DNA of 64,000 nt from Elymus sibiricus (lineage: Eukaryota > Streptophyta > Magnoliopsida > Poales > Poaceae), in NCBI GenBank assembly GCA_039707655.1, contig CM077666.1, positions 246,170,166 through 246,234,165 of the forward strand, written 5' to 3'. The notes below the pieces were generated by a model, which saw only the letters and a list, made by a program, of their open reading frames with translations, made no database searches and was not told the DNA's origin. A program made the translations under genes and the position numbers. How positions within the stretch are numbered: the first letter of the stretch is position 1; each line of letters opens with the position of its first letter. This document shows positions 45,101 through 56,251 of this stretch, in pieces.

Positions 45101-48100
45101 TAAAGAAAGCTCAGTTACCCACCCATTATATATGATTACTCAACCATGCAATTTTGACAACACATCAAAAGAAATTAAAGAAAATGAAAAAAGGCTAAAA
45201 ATTGAAATCCTTTTGCATGGAGGACTCATATGTTCACTGGCTTGTGGGAAAAATAATAAACTGACAATACCACAAACTTAAAAAAAAAACCTTCACAAAC
45301 TGACCTGTCTCCTATGAAGATCAATGACTTTCGACCATGATGATCATGACCATGAGCATCTTCATGGCATAGTACATAATAACATCACCATTTTTGGAAA
45401 TAACAAGGGTGTTAACATTGTGAGCAATAATTCCATAAAAAGATTGAAGATTTGGTTAAAAAAACTTAATTTTCCATTTTTCTAGTGCCATGCATGACTT
45501 TTTGTGTGAAGTAAGTGCCATAAATAAGATTGTAAATCGTGCCCTTACAATTTTCTCCTAAAGTATACCACATGGGATGCCAACTGCCAATTTTTCATGA
45601 ATTTCAGAGTGTATTGCCATATTTTATTGATTTATTGAATTTCTGGCGATTTACATCAAGTAATTCAAATTTGAGCTGCATGTGTGCTCTAGTTTGGTCC
45701 AATAAATTCTAAAAAATCATTTTCACCTTCCACGTTAGGAATGTAGGCAGTATCCATAAATAAAACTCAATTACCCAACCATTATGTATGATTACCGATC
45801 CACGTAATTTTGACAACACATGGAAAGAAATTAAAGAAAATGCAAAAAAGGCTCAAAATTGAAATCCTTTTGCATGGAGGCATCCGATGTGCAATAGCTT
45901 GTTGGAAAAATGATAAACTCACAATACCACAAATAAAAAGTTAATTTTCCATTTTTCAAGTGCCGTGCATGACTTTTTTTGTGAAGCAAGTGATATAAAT
46001 AAGATTGTAAATTATGCCCTTACAATTTTCACCTAAAGTATACCACATGGGATGCCAACTGCCAATTTGTCATGAATATCAGAGTGATATTGCCATATTT
46101 CATTGATTTATTGAATTTATGGCGATTTACATCAAGTAATTCAAATTTGAACTGCAAGTGTGCTATAGTTTGGTCCAATAAATTCTGAAAAATCATTTTC
46201 ACCTTCCACATTAGGAATGTAGGCAGTATCCACAAAGAAAACTCAGTTACCAACCCATTATATATGATTACTCATCCATACAATTTTGACAACACATCGA
46301 AAGAAATTAAAGAAAATGAAAAGAGGCTCAAAAATTGAAATCCTTTTTTATGGAGGCTTCTTATGTGCATTGTCTTGTGGGAAAAATAATAATATGACAA
46401 TACCACAAACTTTTAAAAAAACCCTTCACAAACTGACCTATCTCCTATGAGGATCAATGCCGTTCAACCAAGATGACCATGACCATGAGCATCTTCATGG
46501 CATAGTACATGATAACATCACCTTTTTTGGAAATGACTAACATTGTGAGCAATAATTCCACAAAAAGGTTGAAGATTTGGTTAAAAAAATAATTTTCCAT
46601 TTTTCTAGTGCCATGCATGACTTTTTTGTGAAGCAAGTGCAATAAATAAGATTGTAAATCGTGCCCTCACAATTTGGTCCTAAAGTATACCACATGGGAT
46701 GCCAACTGCCAATTTTTCATGAATTTCAGAGTGATATTGCCATATTTCATTGATTTATTGAATTTCTGGCGATTTACATCAAGTAATTCAAATTTGAACT
46801 GCAAGTGTACTCTAGTTTGGTCCAATAAATTCTGAAAAATCATTTTCACTTTCCACGTTAGGAATGTACATAGTATCCACAAAGAAAACTCAATTACTCA
46901 ACCATTATATATGATTACTCATCCATGCAATTTTGACAACACATCGAAAGAAATTAAAGAAAATGACAAAACGCTCAAAAATTGAAATCTTTTTGCATGG
47001 AGGCCTCTTTTGTGCTATGGCTTGTGGGAAAAATAATAAATTGACAATACCACAAACTTTTCAAAAAACCTTCACAAACTGACCTATCTCCGATGAAGAA
47101 TAATGACTTTCAACCAAGATGACCATCACCATGACCATCTTCATGGCAAAGTACATGATAACATCACCATTTTGGAAATAACAAGGGTGGTAACATTGTG
47201 AGCAATAATTCCACAAAAAGATTGAAGATTTGGTTTAAAAAAATAATTTTCCATTTTTCTAGTGCCATGCATGACTTTTTTTGTGAAGCAAGTGCCATAA
47301 ATAAGATTGTAAATCGTGCCCTTACAATTTTCTCCTAAAGTATACCACATGGGATGCCAACTGCCAATTTTTTATGAATTTCAGAGTGATATAGCCATAT
47401 TTCATTGATTTATTGAATTTTTGGCGACTTACATCAAGTAATTCAATTTTGAACGACAAGTGTGCTCTAGTTTGGTCCAATAAATTCTGAAAAATCATTT
47501 TAACCTTCCACATTAGGAATGTAGGCAGTATCCACAAAGAAAACTCAGTTACCAACCCATTATATATGATTACTCATCCATGCAATTTTGACAACACATC
47601 GAAAGAAATTAAAGAAAATGAAAAAAGGCTCAAAAATTGAAATCCTTTTGCATGGAGGCCTCTTATGTGCAATGGCTTGTGGAAAAAATAATAAACTGAC
47701 AATACCACAAACTTTAAAAAAAACCTTCACAAACTGACCTATCTCCTACGAGGATCAATGACTTTCAACCAAGATGACCATGACCATGAGCATCTTCATG
47801 GCATAGTACATGATAACATCACCATATTTCGAAATAACAAGGGTGTTAACATTGTGAGCAACAATTCCACAAAAAGATTGAAAATTTGGTTAAAAAATAT
47901 TTTTCCATTTTTCTAGTGCCATGCATGACTTTTTTGTGAAGCAAGTGTCATAAATAAGATTGTAAATCATGCCCTCACAATTTTTTCCTAAAGTATACCA
48001 CATGGGCTGCCAACTGCCAATTTTTCATGAATTTCAGAGTGATATTGCCATAGTTCATTGATTTATTGAATTTTTGGAAATTTACATCAAGTAATTCAAA

Positions 48101-51100
48101 TTTGAACTGCAAGTGTGCTCTAGTTTGGTCCAATAAATTCTGAAAAATCATTTTCAGCTTCCATGTTAGGAATGTACGTAGTATCCACAAAGAAAACTCA
48201 ATTACCCAATCATTATATATGATTACTCATCCATGCAATTTTGACAACACATCGAAAGAAATAAAAGAAAATTAAAAAAGGCTCAAAAATTGAAATCCTT
48301 TTGCATGGAGGCCTCTTATGTGCAATGGCTTGTGGGAAAAATAATAAACTGACAATACCACAAACTTTTAGAAAAACCTTCACAAACTGACCTATCTCCG
48401 ATGAAGATCAATGACTTTCAACCAAGATGACCATCACCATGAGCATCTTCAAGGCATAGTACATGATAACATCACCATTTTTGGAAATAACAAGGGTGTA
48501 AACATTGTGAGCAATAATTCCACAAAAAGATTGAAGATTTGGTTAAAAAAAATAATTTTCCATTTTTCTAGTGCTATGCATGACTTTTTTTGTGAAGCAA
48601 GTGCCATAAATATGATTGTAAATCGTGCCCTTACAATTTTGTCCTAAAGTATACCACATGGGATGCCAACTGCCAATTTTTCATGAATTTCAGAGTGATA
48701 TTGCCATATTTCATTGATTTATTGAATTTCTGGCGATTTACATGAAGCAATTCAAATTTGAACTGCAAGTGTCCTCTAGTTTGGTCCAAATAAATTCTGA
48801 AAAATCATTTTTATCTTCCACATTAGGAATGTAGGAAGTATCCACAAACAAAACTCAGTTACCCACCCATCATATATGATTACTCATCCATGCAATTTTG
48901 ACAACACATCGAAAGAAATTAAAGAAAATGAAAAAAAGGCTCAAAAAGTGAAATCCTTTTGCATGGAGGCCTCTTATGTGCAATGGCTTGTAGGAAAAAT
49001 AATAAACTGACAACACCACAAACTTTTTAAAAAACCCTTCACAGACTGACCCTTCTCCTATGAAGATCAATGAGTTTCAACCAAGAGGACCATGACCATG
49101 AGCATCTTCTTGGCATAGTACATGATAACATCACCATTTTTGGAAATAACAAGGGTCTTAACATTGTGAGCAATAATTCCACAAAAAGATTGAAGATTTG
49201 TTTAAACAAAATAATTTTCCATTTTTCTAGTGCCATACATGGCCTTTTTTGTGAAGCAAATGCCATAAATAAGATTGTAAATCATGCCCTTACAATTTTC
49301 TCCTAAAGTATACCACATGGGATGCCAACTGCCAATTTTTCATGAATTTCAGAGTGATATTGCAATATTTCATTGATTTATTGAATTTCTGGTGATTTAC
49401 ATCAAGTAATTCAAATTTGAACTACAAGTGTGCTCTAGTTTGGTCCAATAAATTCTGAAAAATCATTTTCACCTTCCACATTAGGAATGTAGGCAGTATC
49501 CACAAAGAAAACTCAGTTACCAACCGATTATATATGATTACTCATCCATGCAATTTTGACAACACATCGAAAGAAATTAAAGAAAATAAAAAAAGGCTCA
49601 AAAATTGAAATCCTTTTGCATGGAGGCCTCTTATGTGCAATGCTTGTGGGAAAAATAATAAATTGACAATACCACAAACTTGAAAAAAAAACCTTCAGAA
49701 ACGGACCTATCTCCTATGAAGATCAATGACTTTCAACCAAGATGACCATGACCATGAGGATCTTCATGGCATAGTACATGATAACATCACCATTTTTGGA
49801 AATAACAAGGGTGTTAACATTGTGAGCAACAATTCCACAAAAAGATTGAAGATCTGGTGAAAGAAACTTAATTTTCCATTTTTCTAGTGCCATGCATGAC
49901 TTTTTGTGTGAAGTAATTGCCATAAATAAGATTGTAAATCGTGCCCTTACAATTTTCTCCTAAAGTATACCACATGGGATGCCAACTGCCATTTTTTCAT
50001 GAATTTCAGAGTGATATTGCCATATTTCATTGATTTATTAAATTTCTGGCAATTTACATCAAGTAATTCAAATTTGAACTGCAAGTGTGCTCTAGTTTGA
50101 TCCAATAAATTCTGAAAAATCATTTTTAACTTCCACATTAGGAATGTAGGCAGTATCCACAAAGAACACTCAATTACCCAACCATTATATATGATTACTC
50201 ATCCATGCAATTTTGATAACACATGGAAAGAAATTAAAGAAAATGAAAAAAGGCTCAAAAATTGAAATCCTTTTGCATGGAGGCCTCCTATGTGCAATGG
50301 ATTGTTGGAAAAATGATAAACTCACAATACCACAAATAAAAAGTTAATTTTCCATTTTTCTAGTGTCGTGCATGACTTTTTTTTGTGAAGCAAGTGACAT
50401 AAATAAGATTGTCAATTGTGCCCTTACAATTTTCACCTAAAGTATACCACATGGGATGCCAACTGCCAATTTGTCATTAATTTCAGAGTGATATTGCCAT
50501 ATTTCATTGATTTATTGAATTTATGGCGATTTACATCAATTAATTCAAATTTGAACAGCAAGTGTGCTCTAGTTTGGTCCAATAAATTCCGAAAATCATT
50601 TTCACCGTCCACATTAGGAATGTAGGTAGTATCCATAAAGAAAACTCAGTTACCCACCCATTTTATATGAATACTCAGCCATGCAATTTTGACAACACAT
50701 CAAAATAAATTAAAGAAAATGAAAAAAGGCTCAAAAATTGAAATCCTTTTGCAAGGAGGACTCATATGTGCAATGGCTTGTGGGAAAAATAATAAACTGA
50801 CAATACCACAAACTTTACAAAAAAATCTTCACAAACTGACCTGTCTCCTATGAAGATCAATGACTTTCAACCATGATGATCATGACCATGAGCATCTTCA
50901 TGGCATAGTAGATAATAACATCACCATTTTTGGAAATAACAAGGGTGTTAACATTGTGAGCAATAATTCCACAAAAAGATTGAAGATTTGGTTAAAAAAA
51001 CTTAATTTTCCATTTTTCTAGAGCCATGCATGACTTTTTGTGTGAAGTAAGTGCCATAAATAAGATTGTAAATCGTGCCCTTACAATTTTCTCCTAAAGT

Positions 51101-53756
51101 ATACCACATGGGATGCCAACTGCCAATTTTTGATGAATTTCAGAGTGTATTGCCATATTTCATTGATTTATTAAATTTCTCGCGATTTACATCAAGTAAT
51201 TCAAATTTGAACTACAAGTGTGCTCTAGTTTGGTCCAATAAATTCTGAAAAATCATTTTCACCTTCCACGTTAGGAATGTAGGCAGTATCCACAAATAAA
51301 ACTCAATTACCCAACCATTATATATGATTACTGATCCACGCAATTTTGACAACACATGGAAAGAAATTAAAGAAAAGGCAAAAAAGGCTCAAAAATTGAA
51401 ATCCTTTTGCATGGAGGCATACTATGTGCAATGGCTTGTTGAAAAAATGATAAACTCACAATACCACAAATAAAAAGTTAATTTTCCATTTTTCTAGTGT
51501 TGTGCATGACTTTTTTTGTGAAGCAAGTGACATAAACAAGATTGTAAATGATGCCCTTACAATTTTCACCTAAAGTATACCACATGGGATGCTAACTGCC
51601 AATTTGTCATGAATATCAGAGTGATATTGCCATATTTCATTGATTTATTGAATTTATGGCGATTTACATCAAGTAATTCAAATTTGAACTGCAAGTGTGC
51701 TATAGTTTGGTCCAATAAATTCTGAAAAATCATTTTCACCTTCCACATTAGGAATGTAGGCAGTATCCGCAAAGAAACTAAGTTACCAACTCATTATATA
51801 TGATTACTCATCCATACAATTTTGACAACACATCGAAAGAAATTAAAGAAAATGAAAAGAGGCTCAAAAATTGAAATATTTATGGAGGCTTCTTATGTGC
51901 ATTGGCTTGTGGGAAAAATAATAAACTGACAATACCACAAACATTAAAAAAAAACCTTCACAAACTGACCTATCTCCTATGAGGATCAATGACTTTCAAC
52001 GAATATGACCATGACCATGAGCATCTTCATGGCATCATACATGATAACATCACCATTTTTGGAAATAACTAACATTGTGAGCAATAATTCCACAAAAAGA
52101 TTGAAGATTTGGTTATTTTTTTTTTCCATTTTTCTAGTGCCATGCATGACTTTTTTGTGAAGCAAGTGCCATAAATAAGATTGTAAATCGTGCCCTCATA
52201 ATTTTGTCCTAAAGTATACCACATGGCATGCCAAATGCCAATTTTTCATGAATTTCAGAGTGATATTTACATATTTCATTGATTTATTGAATTTCTGGCG
52301 ATTTACATCAAGTAATTCAAATTTGAACTGCAAGTGTGCTCTAGTTTGGTCCAATAAATTCTGAAAAATCATTTTCACTTTCCACGTTAGGAATGTACGT
52401 AGTATCCACAAAGAAAACTCAATTACTCAACCATTATATATGATTACTCATCCATGCAATTTTGACAACACATCGAAAGAATTAAAGAAAATGAAAAAAG
52501 GCTGAAAAATTGAAATCCTTTTGCATGGAGGCCTCTTATGTGCAATGGCTTGTGGGAAAAATAATAAACTGACAATACCAGAAACTTTTTTAAAAAACCT
52601 TCACAGACTGACCTTTCTCCTATGAAGATCAATGACTTTCAACCAAGAGGACCATGACCATGAGCATCTTCATGGCAAAGTACATGATAACATTACCATT
52701 TTTGGAAGTAACAAGGGTGTTAACATTGTGAGCAATAATTCCACAAAAAGATTGAAGATTTGGTTTAAAAAAATAATTTTCCATTTTTCTAGTGCCATGC
52801 ATGACTTTTTTTGTGAAGCAAGTGCCATAAATAAGATTGTAAATCGTGCCCTTACAATTTTCTCCTAAAGTATACCACATGGGATGCCAACTGCCAATTT
52901 TTCATGAATTTCAGAGTGATATTGCCATATTTCATTGATTTATTGAATTTTTGGCGATTTACATCAATTAATGCAAATTTGAACTACAAGTGTGCTCTAG
53001 TTTGGTCCAATAAATTCTGAAAAATCATTTTCACCTTCCACATTAGGAATGTAGGCAGTATCCACAAAGAAAACTCAGTTACCAACCCATTATATATGAT
53101 TACTCATCCATGCAATTTTGACAACACATCGAAAGAAATTAAAGAAAATGAAAAAAGGCTCAAAAATTGAAATCTTTTTGCATGGAGGCCTCTTATGTGC
53201 AAACACTTGTGGGAAAAATAATAAACTGACAATACCACAAACTTTAAAAAAACCCTTCACAAACTGACCTATCTCCTATGAGGATCAATGACTTTCAACC
53301 AAGATGACCATGACCATGAGCATCTTCATGGCATAGTACATGATAACATCACCATTTTTCGAAATAACAAGGGTGTTAACATTCTGAGCAATAATTCCAC
53401 AAAAAGATTGAAGATTTGGTTAAAAATAATAATTTTCCATTTTTCTAGTGCTATGCATGACTTTTTTGGTGAAGCAAGTGCCATAAATATGATTGTAAAT
53501 TGTGCCCTTACAATTTTGTCCTAAAGTATACCACATGGGATGCCAACTGCCAATTTTTCATGAATTTCAGAGTGATATTGTCATATTTCATTGATTTATT
53601 GAATTTCTAGCGATTTACATCAAGCAATTCAAATTTGAACTGCAAGTGTCCTCTAGTTTGGTCCAAATAAATTCTGAAAAATCATTTTTATCTTCCACAT
53701 TAGGAATGTAGGAAGTATCCACAAAGAAAACTCAGTTACCCACCCATTATATATGA
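42171..53756. repeat. Satellite array, right part: about 655-bp monomers in a 5.53-kb higher-order repeat
   Basis: Long monomers start at 42256, 42911, 43566, 44221, 45354, 46487, 47133, 47788, 48441, 49100, 49756, 50890, 52019, 52662 and 53318. Pairs seven places apart are 5529-5536 bp apart (for example 42256 and 47788, 44221 and 49756, 46487 and 52019). One unit has 7 long monomers plus 2 short ones inside the 1.13-kb gaps. Private variants recur in register: GACCATCACCATGAGC at 42902 and 48432, ATCTTCTTGGCATAG at 43569 and 49103, GCCATACATGGCC near 43698 and 49232, and a deletion giving ACTAACATTGTG in the monomers at 46487 and 52019. The array is cut at 53756 by a CACTA transposon and may continue beyond it. 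Confidence 0.95.
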
Positions 53757-53792
53757 CACTACTGGAATCAGAGGATTTGCCATCAGCCACTT

Positions 53793-54009
53793 CTTTGCCG
53801 TCTGCTAGCAGACGGCAAAGGATGTCTTTGCCGTCCGCTTTCAAAAAACAGACGGCAAAGAACTGGCTGATGGCAAAGATCATATTTGCCATCAGCCACT
53901 TCTTTGCCGTCTGCTAGCAGACGGCAAAGAAGTGGGTGGGGTCCAGTGGAGGCCAGCGCTGTAACGGCCCACCCCCCACCTCTTTGCCGTCTGCTAGCAG
54001 ACGGCAAAG
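53793..54009. repeat. Left subterminal repeats of the CACTA element
   Basis: Perfect 28-bp palindromes made of CTTTGCCGTCTGCT and its complement lie at 53793-53820, 53902-53929 and 53982-54009. A fourth at 53826-53860 has its two arms separated by a spacer. Longer words (TTTGCCATCAGCCACTTC) are also repeated. By analogy with En/Spm these are binding sites for the TNPA-like protein. Confidence 0.93.
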
Positions 54010-54344
54010 CGAAATACCCTAACGGTTAGGTAACGGCCGGCCCGCCCCACCTCCCACTCCCCTCTCTCTCTTCTCTCTCTCCCCATCTCTCTCTCTCTCC
54101 CACTGACCCCCACCGCACCCGGCCGCCGCCCCCGACCACCACCGCCCCTGCCGCCCCTGACCCCCGCCTCCCCGGCCCGCCGCCCGCCGGGCCAGCCGCC
54201 CCACCGCCCCGGCCAGCCGGCCCGTCACCCCCGCCCGTCGCTGCGGCCGCCCCGGCGCCCCACCGCCCCGAGGCCCCGCCGCCCCGGCCCGCCGCCACGC
54301 CGCCCCAGCGCCCCGCCGCCCCTGCCCGCCGCTCTCGCCGTCTG
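54010..54344 (+). promoter_or_regulatory. GC-rich leader of the CACTA element, predicted 5' UTR exon
   Basis: C-rich sequence (CT repeats at 54058-54104, then CCGCCGCCCC-type runs) ends at a donor-like CTG/GTGAGG at 54344/54345. This resembles a transcribed leader before a first intron. The splice is inferred from sequence only. Confidence 0.4.
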
Positions 54345-54462
54345 GTGAGGTTTTCTTTTTATTTCTTTGTTTTTTTTATTTCTCTATTTTTGTTAGTACT
54401 GTTAAGTTAGTGCTAGGGATGTTACAAGATTTTAGGTTAGTCATATTTTAGGTTAGTCAATA

Positions 54463-54625
54463 TTAGAAGAAGAAGAAGAAAAAGAAGAGGAGGAGGAGGA
54501 GAAGAAAAAAGAAGAAGAAGAAGAAAAAAAAGAGGAGAGGAGGAGAAGAAGAAGAGGAAAAAGGAAAGGAAGAAGAAGAAGAAGAGGAGGAGGAGAAGAA
54601 AAAAGAAGAAGAAGAAGAAGAAGAA

Positions 54626-54656
<31 letters not shown>

Positions 54657-54733
54657 AAAAAGAAAAAAGAGGAGAGGAGGAGAAGAAGAAGAGGAAAAAG
54701 GAAAGGAAGAAGAAGAAGAGCAAGAACAGAAAA
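54463..54733. repeat. Purine-rich GAA/GGA tract
   Basis: About 270 bp of almost only A and G on the plus strand. A block of about 70 bp (AAAGAGGAGAGGAGGAGAAG...) occurs twice, near 54525-54585 and 54660-54720. It lies in the predicted first intron of the CACTA transcript and could form unusual DNA structures. Confidence 0.9.
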
Positions 54734-54869
54734 AAAAACTAGATAATTACAATGTTATAGATAATGTTATTGCTTTGCTCTTCTGTAGACAATGTTATAG
54801 ATAATTACAATGTCTTAAAATACTTAGTGAAAATGTGTTCCCGCAAAAAAAAAACTAGTTGCATGTTTG

Positions 54870-54995
54870 CTGCTGGTGCTATAGTACTGCTGCTTGCTGC
54901 TGGTGCTATAGCTAGTGCTTACTTTAATTGCTTGCTGCTGTTGCTGTTGTGGTGTTGCTGCTTGCTGATGCTGCTGATTTGCTGTTGGTGCATGC
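54870..54995. repeat. GCTGCTG(G/T)TGCTATAG low-complexity repeat
   Basis: Trinucleotide-like GCT repeats with GCTGCTGGTGCTATAG appearing twice. No gene is seen. Confidence 0.7.
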
Positions 54996-55140
54996 TATGG
55001 TAAAATATTGTCTTGTAGAGTAGGGTTTAGGGCCCATAAGTATGCATCGCTATTTGGTATGTAGTGTGTTGACTTTCATTCTGATGGTGCTTCCTTTTGA
55101 AAGAGATGAGAGTGAGAGATGAGATGCTCTTGAAGGAAGG

Positions 55141-55240
55141 ATACCGGCTGTTCGTAGGTGGTCGGTCTTTCTCGTCCTCCCCCTCTGAGACCTTGGTAAA
55201 GCAGGGGGAGGACGAAAAGACCGACCGTCACCGACGGTCG
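55141..55240 (+). ncRNA. Candidate microRNA-like hairpin 1 in the CACTA element
   Basis: The arm at 55160-55184 (GGTCGGTCTTT...) and the arm at 55203-55226 (...AAAAGACCGACC) are complementary with a single bulged C. They flank an 18-nt loop with GAGACCTTGGTAAA. Weaker pairing with G:U pairs extends outward between about 55141 and 55244. Length, loop and near-perfect stem resemble a plant microRNA precursor. Small RNA production is not shown by sequence. It lies in the predicted first intron. Confidence 0.6.
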
Positions 55241-55280
55241 AAATAACATTGAGAGATGAGAGATGTTATAAGAGGAAAGA

Positions 55281-55385
55281 CACCGGCTGTTGTCGTAGGT
55301 GGTCGTTGCTCCTCATCTCTTGCTGTGAGACCTTGGTAATGCAACAAGGGATGGGAGTAACGACCGTCACCGACGGTCGAAATAA
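55281..55385 (+). ncRNA. Candidate microRNA-like hairpin 2 in the CACTA element
   Basis: The arm at 55301-55325 (GGTCGTTGCTCC...) pairs with 55342-55365 (...GGGAGTAACGACC) with one bulge, two wobble pairs and one mismatch. The loop has GAGACCTTGGTAAT. Flanks and loop match hairpin 1 (ACCGGCTGTT..CGTAGGTGGTCG before, GACCGTCACCGACGGTCGAA after), but the arm sequences differ between the copies while still pairing. Confidence 0.6.
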
Positions 55386-55473
55386 ACAGGCAAGGAGTGC
55401 CCCACCATACATATATACCACCACTTGAGAGGTGAGAGTTGTTGAAGGGAGCATTGACGGAATGAAAGTCAAC

Positions 55474-55515
55474 CCGACACCCCGACACCCCGACACCCCG
55501 ACCCGACACCCCGTC
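55474..55515. repeat. CCGACACC tandem repeat
   Basis: CCGACACC occurs as short direct repeats just after the outer inverted repeat. Confidence 0.8.
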
Positions 55516-55613
55516 ATATATTTGTGAATTATGAGTTAGGTCATATATTTTCTGATTTTGTTATGAAAAACATCATATATATTTGTGTTGATCGGGTGGA
55601 TTTAAATGTGCAG

Positions 55614-55689
55614 TTGTTTCGTCGCTGCGAGGGTCTGGTGTTCGACGACCTCCCCGTGCGTTCGACGAGCTCCGCCCCTGCGTTCGTGG
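55614..55689 (+). other. Predicted second non-coding leader exon of the CACTA transcripts
   Basis: A GC-rich 76-bp segment is bounded by AAATGTGCAG on the left and G/GTGAGC on the right, in otherwise AT-rich DNA. It could be a 5' UTR exon spliced either to the TNP2-like start (56252) or to the TNPA-like acceptor at 60060. Confidence 0.4.
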
Positions 55690-55901
55690 GTGAGCACAAA
55701 TGACATCTCTTCCTCCCCCCTTCATTTGCTCTGTTCCGGTCTTCGTGCCGATGAAACTTGCTAGCTATAGGTGTCTTCAATCATCAGTATGCGTGACCAC
55801 TATGCGTCTCCCGTTCGAAAGGGTTACATCTATAAATATGCATGCATTTGCATATTTATAACCGTGATTCTTTCGAATTGTCCAACGTTATCCATGGACA
55901 G

Positions 55902-56117
55902 CCCGAGTATGTGTAGATTGGGTTCGTTTTCCCATATGCTCTACTCCGGATCCGATGCAGAATTTCGTCAGTGCCTCCCTGTTGTTCTCCGGGTACACAT
56001 CCTCTCTGCTTATTGCCGAGACGTGTATCAGGAGAACAGCGGGGAGGTGCTGCCGAAATTTTGCGTCGGATCCGGAGCAGAGCATGGGAAAACGAACCCA
56101 ATCTACACATACTCGGG
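55902..56117. ncRNA. Long hairpin (about 95-bp arms) in the CACTA element
   Basis: The arm 55902-55998 (CCCGAGTATGTGTAGATTGG...) is complementary to 56023-56117 (...CCAATCTACACATACTCGGG), with scattered mismatches and a 24-nt spacer. A transcript would form a long double-stranded stem suited to Dicer-type processing. It lies about 130 bp before the transposase start codon, in a predicted intron. Confidence 0.7.
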
Positions 56118-56251
56118 TGGGATTAGGACCTATCTTTACCTATTAGCGTCTATGTTGCATGGACGTAATAAAACTGACAAACTCCATTAACTGATGAATA
56201 TGGTTTGCTGAATTATGTATATATTTCTTGTGTGTCTAGTAGCTAGGCAAG

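Larger units (their letters stand above)
55068..55473. repeat. Outer inverted repeat enclosing both hairpins
   Basis: GTTGACTTTCATTC at 55068-55081 has its exact complement at 55460-55473, and the pairing continues imperfectly for about 12 bp inward. The whole 400-bp segment could fold as one branched structure. Confidence 0.6.

Noticed and set aside
23584..53756. CRISPR-like regular repeat array
   Set aside because: Repeat units are about 655 bp with no spacer/repeat pattern, in a plant genome.
23584..53756. Assigning the satellite to a named rye or wheat subtelomeric family
   Set aside because: Monomer lengths (about 480 and 655) recall some rye families, but I could not confirm any diagnostic sequence from memory.
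54026..54298. Minus-strand Gly/Arg-rich frames in the CACTA leader
   Set aside because: Shadow of a C-rich leader; no domain and opposite to the transposase genes.
54463..54723. Minus-strand Ser/Phe frame
   Set aside because: Product of the GAA/GGA microsatellite, not a gene.
55141..55385. Calling the hairpins miR820
   Set aside because: Location in a CACTA element is similar, but the arm sequences do not match miR820 as I remember it.
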